A DNA stretch of 17,023 bases from Chrysomallon squamiferum (lineage: Eukaryota; Mollusca; Gastropoda; Neomphalida; Peltospiridae). Position 1 is the first letter of the stretch. Each line of letters begins with the position of its first letter. The stretch lies in NCBI GenBank assembly GCA_012295275.1, contig CM022677.1:12968934-12985956 (forward strand). The letters are read 5' to 3'. A program made the position numbers and the translations under genes. Below are positions 9,494 through 17,023 of this stretch, piece after piece. The notes under the pieces are model-generated. The model was not told the DNA's origin and did not search any database. It saw only the letters and a list, made by a program, of their open reading frames with translations.

Positions 9494-9828
9494 CTGTGAA
9501 AATGTAAGTTTTATGTTATTTAAGTGTGTGCCTAGAAAAATAAATGACTTAGGAAAACCAAAAAGGGAACAGATGCAGAAAAAGAATATCAATTTTAAGG
9601 ATTACATTCTGTTAGAAATATAAAAATACCACAACATTTAGTGCAAAACTACTTAAAATTCTATAAATAAAAATAAGAGGAATTTTGAAGACCAAATTAT
9701 TCCTAGGAAAAACATACCAAAATAACCAATAAAATTCCATTTTAGTTAACACACTGTACTACTTTGCATTTGAAACTAAATTTTACCTTAAAATTAACAT
9801 ATCTAAATTTAAAGGCTTAAAGTCTTAC
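9494..9828 (-). other. Intron 1 of the pseudogene
   Basis: The donor is ACAGCAG|GTAAGA (GT at 9828-9827), a near-consensus site, and the acceptor is TTTTCACAG at 9495-9494. The intron is AT-rich, with nothing else seen. Confidence 0.5.
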
Positions 9829-10003
9829 CTGCTGTCTTACTCTGGTATTTATTATTTGCTACCGCAGCTTTAAAACTGTAGCGTTTTATGCCAGAAGATG
9901 AATCGATTTCTTCTTTGTCACCACAGTTCAAGTGCTGCTCCCTTGTCATATCTTGAACAGTTCTTTGATGATAGCTTGTGTGTATTCTATTGTATTGGAA
10001 CTG
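9829..10003 (-). pseudogene. Exon 1 of the minus-strand gene with likely start codon
   Basis: The frame that matches exon 2 reads MTREQHLNCGDKEEID and continues through SSSGIKRYSFKAAVANN to KTA plus one base. The proposed start is ATG at 9949-9947, the first ATG in the frame downstream of the promoter-like sequence. The same frame is open upstream to about 10015 (LQQFQYNRIHTSYHQ) without a Met. TTATTACCTGCAG at about 10004-10016 could instead be a splice acceptor for an earlier non-coding exon, so the 5' limit is uncertain. Exons 1-4 together are open for 110 codons up to the TAG in exon 4. No domain is recognised in the product. Confidence 0.45.
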
Positions 10004-10050
10004 CTGCAGGTAATAAGGTTTGCATTATGATCCAGTCCAGACTGACACCT

Positions 10051-10085
10051 CTGATTGGCAGGACAGGGTACAGTATGGCGGAAGT
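10051..10085 (-). promoter_or_regulatory. Promoter-like cluster: ETS-like site plus CCAAT box
   Basis: Reading in the gene direction, ACTTCCGCC (10085-10077, an ETS-type core with CCGCCAT that also resembles a YY1 site) is followed by TGCCAATCAG (10060-10051, a CCAAT box). The cluster is about 100 bases upstream of the proposed ATG and lies in a less AT-rich patch (about 9900-10130), as expected for the promoter of a TATA-less gene. Function is inferred from motifs only. Confidence 0.35.
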
Positions 10086-10260
10086 TTACTGACATCAGAC
10101 ACTGCCTGATTCAAGTCAAATCAATGGTGGTTTAACCTTTTTCACTTTTTCTTGACCTTGGACAATTTCTATCACCTGAAATTAACATTAAAAAGTTATT
10201 TATAAAACCACAGGTCTCCAATGCTAAAATATGCAAATATGTTAAAAAAATTTAAAACAG

Positions 10261-10350
10261 AAATTTAATTAGATTATTGCATGTGTTCAGAAATTTAATT
10301 AGATTATTGCATGTGTTAAGAAATTTAATTAGATTATTGCATGTGTTCAG
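10261..10350 (+). repeat. Near-perfect 30-bp tandem triplication
   Basis: Three adjacent units (10261-10290, 10291-10320, 10321-10350), each AAATTTAATTAGATTATTGC followed by ATGTGTTCAG, differ clearly only at one base in unit 2 (TTAAG for TTCAG). Such high identity among otherwise diverged repeats implies a recent duplication. It lies just upstream of the promoter-like cluster. Confidence 0.95.
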
Positions 10351-10804
10351 TATTTTAATCAGTGCACAAACAATATAGAGCGCACTCTACCTTTCAATTA
10401 ACAAAAAGCTGATTCAGGTGACATTCTGTTAGCTACACCACAGAACATAATTAGAGCTGAGAAATAGAGAATTACGCTAACCTATCTTGAAAATAAATGG
10501 TATTTTTCAGTGTGATTTTGTAGTTTACAAAATTAATACAAGATTCCACTGGAATTTATATTTATTACACCATGTAAAAATGAAAGCATTAAACTTTTAC
10601 AGAAGAGAAATTTATAATATGACATTTCACTGCTTTTAAACTCCAGTTTAAGTCAGTTTTCACTGGGAAGTTTATTCAATAAGCAATTTTATTTATTTAT
10701 TTACTATTTATTTTATTTTATTTTATTTTATTATTTATTTAATTATTTATTTTACCATTTCACAACCAAATCTGGAAATAAAAACCATAATTTTTTGCCA
10801 CCTG
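10351..10804. other. Gene-free AT-rich stretch with (TTTA)n/(TTTTA)n tract
   Basis: No gene is seen. Positions about 10688-10755 are a degenerate TTTA/TTTTA simple-sequence tract, and the rest is AT-rich unique-looking sequence. Confidence 0.55.
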
Positions 10805-10815
10805 TTATTTATTTA

Positions 10816-10871
<56 letters not shown>

Positions 10872-10978
10872 GTGTTTATTAATTAAAAAAAAGAAACAAG
10901 AAGCAATCTTACTTTTACAGTGATAATTAAGTTTATACAAAATAATATCCAACTGATTTGTATATTTACTCATTATTA

Positions 10979-11061
<83 letters not shown>

Positions 11062-11160
11062 AACTCTTGACAGTGATAGAGATAATTAATCAAAAAAGAA
11101 AAAACTAACCTAATATTTGCAGGAACAATTAAGTTTAAACAAAACAATTTCAACATTACC
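10805..11160. repeat. Two diverged direct copies of an (ATT)n-anchored unit
   Basis: Copy A has (ATT)n at about 10805-10871, then a spacer with AATTAAAAAAAAGAAACAAG, then CTTACTTTTACAG and AATTAAGTTTATACAAAATA at about 10925. Copy B has (ATT)n at 10972-11060, then AATTAATCAAAAAAGAAAAA, then CTAATATTTGCAG and AATTAAGTTTAAACAAAACA at about 11127. The non-microsatellite parts align along their length about 202 bases apart, so the two microsatellites were duplicated together with their flank. Confidence 0.7.
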
Positions 11161-12380
11161 AAATATACGTATTAGTGAAAAAGTAAGTTACATAAAATAT
11201 ACTCTCTGCTAATTGCACTAAATATTCCATTTTCTCAGTTGTAAAAAAACATTTTTGAAAATTAAACCAATTATTTTCTAGTATTTTTATTTATTTACTG
11301 TTTTATTTCGTTAAAATTTTGGAAAGCCGACAAAGCAGCACATGAATTTTGAAGTTTTATTTATGTCAAGAGATAAGAAAAAATGTTGAAGATGCACCTA
11401 CAGGATGTTCATATCAGACTGCTCATTTTTGAATCACAGAAATTATAATCAGAATCTCCAGATAAAACATCTGCCATTTTGAACTATACAAATTACAAAT
11501 AATTATAATTTCAATCACTTTTAATTTTTTTTAGCAGCATTCTGAAATGTATTTCCACAACATAATGTATAAAAAATTGTTTTGTAATGTCCATTTTTCC
11601 AAAAAATATCAAAAGGTTGAAATGCAAGTCATTTATAGTTAAGAAAAACATGTCATTCATGGTGACAAAAGACAATATATAATATAGTATAATTTAATAC
11701 TTGAACTGCTATTGCTGTTTGGCTGTCATAAAGTTTATCTACCAATACCTACAATCATTATCACATGGCAGAAAGGCTTACTGCATCATTCCTCATTATC
11801 TGTTGAGTATCCCTGTCTCAGCTGTTATGATTTAATACAACTAAGATGAGAAACCAGAAATTATATTGATAATTACAGACAGTAATAGTTTATTACTAAA
11901 GAAATATTTTTATTTCTGTAAGCAGATTAATATTATTTTCACCAAAAAAATATTATCAATTAAGTGAGAATGACCACAAATAATTTAAAAAATGGATTTA
12001 TGATGGAGAAAAAAGAAAGACTAACTAATAAATATATAGAAAAGTAAAGTCTGGAAACTTTAAACAGAAAAGTTATATATAAATAAAAACACCTAGAGAT
12101 AAATGTTCTCAGTTGATTAATTACAGGTATGAAATGAACTTGTTATGTTAATGTCTTTTTTGTCACTCAAATGAAACTAGACATTATTGATAACTGTTTA
12201 TCAGAAATCAATAAGAATGAACTGGAAATGTCAAAATCTACAAAGAAAAGGATATGAATGACTAAACTTGAGATTATATTTAGTTTCTAGATTAAAAATT
12301 ACCTAGAGCTGCAGCAGCCAGTAAATAAAAACATTTGTCTTTTGTCTTTACTTTAATTTCTTTTTCCTATTACTACAAAT
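11161..12380. other. Gene-free AT-rich stretch
   Basis: I see no coding region, RNA gene or clear repeat. Stops are dense in all frames. Confidence 0.5.
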
Positions 12381-12664
12381 TCAATTAAGCTTTGTCTTAA
12401 AACAGTTTCCACTATACCTTTCAATGGCAACCATTGAACTATATGCACTGTCAAGAACAGCTTTCGTTAGCAAAGTCGCCATTCTATCGTCTTTCAGCAA
12501 CGCCGAGTTCACTAAACACTTTATCAGGATGGACCCTTCACTTTCCTGCAATGGTAACGCTATCACTATTTCTTTTTCCAAATCTATAATATTCTGCTAA
12601 CACTTTAATTTCATCCATCCATCTGCTGTACGTTTTGTAACTTTCGGTCGGCGTCTTCAGATAA
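12381..12664 (-). other. Broken coding-like patch of unknown family
   Basis: Two overlapping minus-strand frames read like protein rather than AT-rich noise. The first (about 12664-12542) contains TPTESYKTYSRWMDEIKVL followed by AEYYRFGKRN and ends at TGA. The second (12596-12381) contains DLEKEIVIALPLQESEGS followed by ILIKCLVNSALLKDDRMATL and ends at TAA. The patch has more CpG than its surroundings. A GAAAG|GTATAG donor-like site occurs at about 12416. The patch could be a frameshifted exon or a retroelement Gag-like remnant, but I recognise no family. Confidence 0.25.
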
Positions 12665-12903
12665 AAAAGAAATTAACAACAACGCTCTGTACCAAGATAA
12701 AATCCATCGTCAAACCCACATTTACAACGATACATTACTCCAAAAAACATGAATAACAATCACTCCTTCCGATAGAGTTCCATACACAAATCCAACACCA
12801 AACGTAATTGGCTGAATTATAAAACAGTGACCTATGATTTGATCTGTAATAAACATATCCAACCAATCAGCACTATTATAAGTTCTGCTGCAGTCCAACT
12901 CAA
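12665..12903. other. Less AT-rich island with CCAAT motifs, no gene assigned
   Basis: The stretch contains GTAATTGGCTG (about 12803) and ATCCAACCAATCAGCAC (about 12856), which are CCAAT-box cores on the two strands. Composition is less AT-rich than the flanks. No transcript can be assigned. Confidence 0.3.
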
Positions 12904-13180
12904 TTACTGATTAACCATCCTAGTCCGGTTGCCAAACCCCAGATTTTTGGAAAACCTTGCAATACAGTCCGTACAAAGTTTGCTGTTTCTATACCTCCGA
13001 GATGTGCTCTTTAAGAATCTGAATCATGCCGCTCTGTCATCCTTGGGCAATCCGCACAATATGCAAATTAAGGCCGCCATTACTGAAAATCTCGTTTTCG
13101 TCAATATCTCAGTAACTACACATGGTATCAAAATAATTTTGGTGTCTATACACGTTTTTAGGGGTAAAGAATCAGATTAA
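12904..13180. other. Repeat-like module containing GGCCGCCAT and ATATCTCAGTAACTAC
   Basis: The plus strand reads GGCCGCCATTACTGAAAAT at about 13072, then ATATCTCAGTAACTACACAT, then AATTTTGGTGTCTATACACG and TTTTTAGGGGTAAAGAATCA. This order resembles a dispersed repeat that I recall from several invertebrate genomes; the recollection is unverified. The 12929-13180 plus-strand reading (83 codons) has no recognised family. On the minus strand, 13080-12904 reads MAALICILCGLPKDDRAA, TGA, FRFLKSTSRRYRNSKLCTDC, which is weakly zinc-finger-like. ATTTGCAT (octamer) is present at about 13066-13059 on the minus strand. Confidence 0.3.
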
Positions 13181-13204
13181 ACCATTACAGTATTGATCAC
13201 ACCA

Positions 13205-13500
13205 ATATTTACAAGATGCTACTAGTACTAGCATTTTTGCTTACGATACTGAAATTTATATTTTAATTCATACAGCTTACGACTAATATTATTTTTACTA
13301 TATGTTACTACTTGCATTAACATTTTTACTTTCTACGTTACTACTAATATTACCATTTCTACTCTGTGTTACTATTGGTATTAACATTTTTACTTATTGC
13401 ATGTTACTACAAAGATTACCATTTTTACTATCTGTTACTTACTACTAGTATTAATATTTTTCCTTACTACATCTCACCCATTAGCACTATTACTCTGCGT
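13205..13500 (+). repeat. Degenerate minisatellite, ~31-38-bp units
   Basis: Units of the form TTACTACTAGTATTAACATT followed by TTTACTTACTAC recur at about 13301, 13339, 13370, 13403 and 13437, with more diverged copies at the left edge. The reading is disrupted and non-coding. Confidence 0.65.
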
Positions 13501-13511
13501 TATTCATTTTG

Positions 13512-13512
<1 letters not shown>

Positions 13513-13570
<58 letters not shown>
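13513..13570. repeat. (TG)n microsatellite
   Basis: This is a pure TG dinucleotide run of about 29 units directly to the right of the minisatellite. Confidence 0.95.
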
Positions 13571-13571
<1 letters not shown>

Positions 13572-13779
13572 TCACTAATGTACAAGACAGGCCTTGCTTG
13601 TATTTGTACGATTAAGAGTAAAGAGCAATTCTGACTAGGACATTTTCAAGAATCTTCCTTTATCTAGAAAATTCGAAAGTCATATATCTACTAATCCTGC
13701 TCCTACTACTACTTCTTCACAAAATCCCTGACGTCACAAAATCCCCGAGCTAAAATTGACAAAAAATAAAAATAGAAAG

Positions 13780-13785
<6 letters not shown>

Positions 13786-13815
<30 letters not shown>

Positions 13816-13877
13816 ATAATAATAATAATAATAAATAAATAAATTAAAAAAAAATTAAAAAAAAAAAAAAAAAAAAA
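13786..13877. repeat. Poly-A / (ATA)n low-complexity tract
   Basis: Two poly-A runs flank a (TAA)n and (TAAA)n core. It could be the relic of a retroposon tail, but no element body is recognisable to its left. Confidence 0.8.
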
Positions 13878-15420
13878 TTAGTGGTCGGACCCGATTCAAA
13901 TATTGTTCCACAAAATGATTTTCCTGAATAACAGCTCTGCCTGATCACTAATGAGCGATTTTAAAAATATTTATTGGAAAGAATCGATTTTATTGCGTCT
14001 ATTCAAAGTTTTATAACATTTGAATACAATGGCAGGTGCCCGGAACCTCAGCATCTGATTGGTTAAACTAATGTTTACACAAACAATGTAGATGTTTTTA
14101 TTCATTTATTTATTTATTTATTGAATTATTAATTTAAAAACAATATACATTAAATTTTATTTTCTAAAGAGATACTGTATTTTTTTCTTTTTTTTTTTTT
14201 GTGTTATTATCTTTGCAACAATAAATATTTTCAGCTGATGTTATTCTATTGTATAAATATAGTCTTTTTTCAAAATAGTCTTAAAAGATGAGTTATACAG
14301 ACATAATAGTAATTTTGCATTTCTATAATTAATTCTGAACAGAAGGTGTTCCTTGGATTTGATCTCTAAGCCTGTTTAAGTATTTGGATTAACCATGATA
14401 GCAATCACTGCTAAAAATTGAGTTTTTAATGTGAGTATGCATACGTGTCTCTGTGTGGGTATGTTGTTTTATTCAAAATTTCACTCATATTTCATTCATT
14501 TATTTTTATTATTTTTATTATTTTTATTTTTTAGTGAAAGTCTTCATACTCTCACAGGAAAGGAAGTAATACTTTTGAGGAAAAAAAAGTAAAATGGCAG
14601 GTTAAAAACAAAACAAAAATGAACCTTTTTAAAAATGTATTGTAAGAGATTTGTTTGCGTTACCATTGCAGAATGATTAATGATTGATTGTAATAAGTGA
14701 GGAACTTTATCAGTTTCTACAGAGTATCAGGAAAAAGCCAGAATGTTGTTGGGTTTTTAACCTTGTATGTGTTTTATTATAAATGATATTAACGTTATAT
14801 TTTGTGCATTTCAAAATTTGAATAATTTTCTAAAGTTAAAGTAAGATAGAAGCTTTATATCTCCACTCCACATCTAAATATTAATATTAAAATTATACTC
14901 ACTAAAATTTTATTGTTATCAATGAAAATTAGGATTTCTCCGGTAATCTTATTAGCTATACAAAACATCTTGAAAAACAGTTTTATTTTATTTTCCAATT
15001 TAGCTTCCTTCTCACAGTATAATGATGGTCTTTCATGTTATGTTCTTTTATTATTAACATGAATATATGTGAAGTGCTAGATGAAGATTGTATTTACTAT
15101 TGTTTTGATATTATTGAAAATTAAACGTGCACTTGATTTTTTTCTTTCCCCTTCTTTCTTTTTTTTTTTTTTTTTTTTTTAAACATTGAGTAAAGTGAGA
15201 TAATCCCGAATGAAATTCGATAATTTTTCACTAATATGACCAATAATCTCTAATTAATCTAATTTTAATATCCCGTATTAAAACGTGATAAAAACTGGTT
15301 CTTAATTTGATATCGATGGTTAAAATGGTCAGTGTAAATAGCGATACTCTTTAGTTAAAAATCACTTTGCTTCTAAAATATTCACGATTTCTCCTTTAAT
15401 TATATTATAAATGAATCAGT
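13878..15420. other. Gene-free AT-rich stretch
   Basis: No coding region is seen. It contains a (TTTA)n tract at about 14101-14123, T-rich runs at about 14181-14200 and a 22-base poly-T at 15159-15180. A CCAAT core (CTGATTGGTT) lies at about 14055. The pair TTAGTGGTC (about 13878) and GATCACTAA (about 13943) could pair as a short imperfect hairpin. Confidence 0.5.
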
Positions 15421-15436
15421 TTATTATTATTATTAT

Positions 15437-15480
<44 letters not shown>

Positions 15481-15481
15481 T
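15421..15481. repeat. Compound (TTA)n(GTA)n microsatellite
   Basis: About six TTA units pass directly into about fourteen AGT/GTA units, consistent with a point mutation spread by slippage. Confidence 0.95.
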
Positions 15482-15692
15482 ATACTTTTTTTTATAAAGA
15501 AGTATTTAGTTTTTAACTGGACGGAAACAATAAATACGATAACGTTATGCGGCCTAAAAACAATTTACAAGTAATTTTTATATCCGCTCTCAATGAACAA
15601 TTCTAATGAAACTAAGACAATAGTGTCAAAAATGTTTTTACAGAAATAAAGAAAGAAAGAAGGTAGAAGGCGCGATATTAAAGTTTTATTAG

Positions 15693-15714
15693 TGTTGTTG
15701 TTGTTGTTGTTGTT
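15693..15714. repeat. (GTT)n microsatellite
   Basis: Seven GTT units occur. The same trinucleotide class (as AAC) opens the window at position 1. Confidence 0.9.
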
Positions 15715-15757
15715 ACATACCTATTGTCAAAGGGAGGACTTTACAAATTGCGCTGAA

Positions 15758-15789
15758 GTACACCTTTTAATGAGTACACCTTTTAATCA
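15758..15789 (+). repeat. 16-bp tandem duplication
   Basis: GTACACCTTTTAATGA is followed directly by GTACACCTTTTAATCA, with one difference. Confidence 0.9.
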
Positions 15790-15901
15790 GTACACACTAT
15801 CGTGATTCCAGGGAATTAACTCTGAGATTTTTAAATATAACAAAATATGAGATTAACATTTCTCAACATTCTTGACTATAAATATCACCGCTCAACCAGC
15901 A

Positions 15902-15957
15902 ATTACTTCTCACCTTTTTCTTTTTTCAGGTAATTAATTCTCACCTTTTTCTTTTTA
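15902..15957 (+). repeat. 31-bp tandem duplication
   Basis: ATTACTTCTCACCTTTTTCT and ATTAATTCTCACCTTTTTCT recur 31 bases apart, each extended by further T residues. Confidence 0.8.
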
Positions 15958-16171
15958 CATAACGCCATGTAAAATTATCATTTATATCAGTAATATTTAG
16001 TAGATTATCTGTGATTATCAATATTTTGAGTAGTGTAATATAACATTTATGTTTCACGTACAGTAAAATTACACCTTTTTATTATACGATTTAGAATTAG
16101 TAAAATATCACGTTATTTTAACAAAGCGAACGTTTCGTACCTGAATATCAGGTTATTTTCATAAAGTTCTG

Positions 16172-16174
<3 letters not shown>

Positions 16175-16204
<30 letters not shown>
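16175..16204. repeat. (TA)n microsatellite
   Basis: About 15 TA units. Confidence 0.95.
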
Positions 16205-16210
<6 letters not shown>

Positions 16211-16614
16211 CTTCTAATACTGTTAATTAAAAAAGAACAGCCGCTGTATTTTCCAAAACAAAGTGTTAATATTAGCTACACCTCTGTTGAGAAAAATAAT
16301 AACATGTAATTTAAATTCTGATTGCAGCGTTAAAACGTTTTCATAACGCCGTGTAAAGTTAATCCTAGTTTTTCAGTGAAACATGTTTCTGCTGTTTATA
16401 AAATGTCACACTAGATGCGCCCTCTTTATTTCTCGATATATTTTTGACGTCACATATATAACACGGAAGCTCCATCTATATTTCTGAATGTTCACAGTTC
16501 TTTTTCTAGACAGAGGTATATTTAAAAAGCTGAGATTATATTTTCAAATATTAGTAAATAATTAATTATATATGGAGTGATATTCATCTTTTTAATTTCA
16601 AGCTGAGACGTAAA

Positions 16615-16615
<1 letters not shown>

Positions 16616-16640
<25 letters not shown>
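16616..16640. repeat. (TA)n microsatellite
   Basis: About 12 TA units, followed shortly by a copy of the GTGTAAA repeat motif. Confidence 0.95.
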
Positions 16641-16646
<6 letters not shown>

Positions 16647-16851
16647 GCAGCGAAAATAATCAGTGTAAATAGTGTATTGTCTTAACAAAAACGCTACGTT
16701 ATTTTTGCTGAGTACAAATTATTCTGCATTATTGTAATAAACACAACATAAATTCCGATGGGGAATATCACATCATATCAAATGTTATCATATTTTCACT
16801 ATAACCTCGAAAGTTGCCAATGAAATATCGTTCTTTGTCTGGTAAAATTAT

Positions 16852-17023
16852 CAGTGTAAGAAGCGGTATCCTTAAGTAAAACCTTATTTTTACTTGCTTA
16901 TAATTATGTGATGTTATATGATTTATTCGTGTAAACAGCGGTATCCTTAATTAATAATAACTCTTTATTTTTACTTGTTTATAATTATTGGATTTATAGT
17001 GTAAACTGCACTCGTATTATAAA
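16852..17023 (+). repeat. Tandem ~70-76-bp repeat running off the window end
   Basis: Units start at 16852 (CAGTGTAAGAAGCGGTATCC), 16928 (CGTGTAAACAGCGGTATCC) and 16998 (AGTGTAAACTGCAC, incomplete). The first two share CGGTATCCTTAA, a TTATTTTTACTTG segment and TTATAATTAT before GATTTAT. Single diverged copies of the head motif occur at 15330 and 16661. The array continues past the right edge. Confidence 0.75.

Larger units (their letters stand above)
2528..10003 (-). pseudogene. Decayed seven-exon gene of a transposase-like (DUF7869-type) metazoan family
   Basis: Seven minus-strand exons can be joined with GT-AG introns and compatible phases: ~10003-9829, 9493-9381, 8281-8252, 7828-7753, 4947-4792, 4477-4216 and 3598-2528. 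In order, the reading gives an unconserved N-terminus, a cysteine-containing patch (ENGCGEK then VYNKHS), AEKDMILLG, CRETFQFIDG/ISQNKQ, LLKHYRHHG, VVQFLQHFVEDHALILPGR, GHRAIGKSSFINLW, LCWQC, SFNLTHQVHIPSSLLQPGP, CCEAIPQQINYLIDEG, GQNKN and HTKFTSDWCFGL. This order matches a large family of roughly 600-800-residue proteins of unknown function found in cnidarians, fish, molluscs and others, which I recall as DUF7869-type. Retained introns exclude a processed pseudogene. At least five frameshifts and several in-frame stops show decay. The role is unknown; descent from a DDE-like transposase is inference. Dense long-read indel errors are a less likely alternative. Confidence 0.75.

Noticed and set aside
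10261-10350. Possible CRISPR-like array
   Set aside because: The units are directly adjacent without spacers, and the sequence is from an animal nuclear genome.
10869-11162. Open frames with poly-Ile or poly-Tyr runs
   Set aside because: They are translations of the (ATT)n microsatellite, not proteins.
13397-13615. Open frame with alternating Cys-Val
   Set aside because: It is translated minisatellite and (TG)n repeat.
13880-13900. Possible tRNA B-box (GACCCGATTCAAAT)
   Set aside because: No matching A-box, acceptor stem or cloverleaf can be drawn around it.

Overview
This is an AT-rich animal nuclear sequence, probably from an invertebrate. The evidence is long intergenic stretches, GT-AG introns, many microsatellites ((ATT)n, (GT)n, (TA)n, poly-A/T), a LINE with its own RNase H domain, and no operons, ribosome-binding sites or prokaryote-like coding density. 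A mollusc or a chelicerate would fit, but nothing in the window fixes the phylum.

The main gene-like object lies on the minus strand from about 10.0 kb down to 2.53 kb. It is a decayed multi-exon gene with seven recognisable exons joined by plausible GT-AG splice sites: about 10003-9829, 9493-9381, 8281-8252 (a 30-nt microexon), 7828-7753, 4947-4792, 4477-4216 and 3598-2528. Its 3' exons clearly match a large metazoan family of uncharacterised, transposase-like proteins. From memory this is the DUF7869-type group, with landmarks such as LCWQC, GPIYFLVPRKC, GQNKN and HTKFTSDWCFG. The first four exons join in frame to one in-frame stop, an open run of 110 codons. The last three carry several frameshifts and stops, and the acidic segment expected before GQNKN is deleted. 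A CCAAT box and an ETS-like site sit just upstream of exon 1.

The intron between exons 4 and 5 holds a 5'-truncated LINE on the plus strand (about 5010-7740), antisense to the host gene. It keeps the reverse-transcriptase core (FLDIEKAFD, FADD), an RNase H domain with three substituted catalytic positions, and a C-terminal Cys/His motif, all across several broken frames. Its 3' tail ends about 10 bases from the splice donor of exon 4. Positions 1-598 look like a second LINE fragment of similar A/C-rich composition, including what resembles the linker just upstream of the reverse transcriptase.

The rest is intergenic or intronic. It holds a degenerate 116-129-bp tandem repeat (690-1045), a near-perfect 30-bp triplication (10261-10350), a duplicated unit built around (ATT)n (10805-11160), a less AT-rich island with two broken coding-like patches and a repeat-like module (12.4-13.2 kb), a degenerate minisatellite (13.2-13.5 kb), and a dispersed-to-tandem GTGTAAA-type repeat filling the right end (15.3-17.0 kb). 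I see no tRNA, rRNA, CRISPR array or complete intact protein gene.
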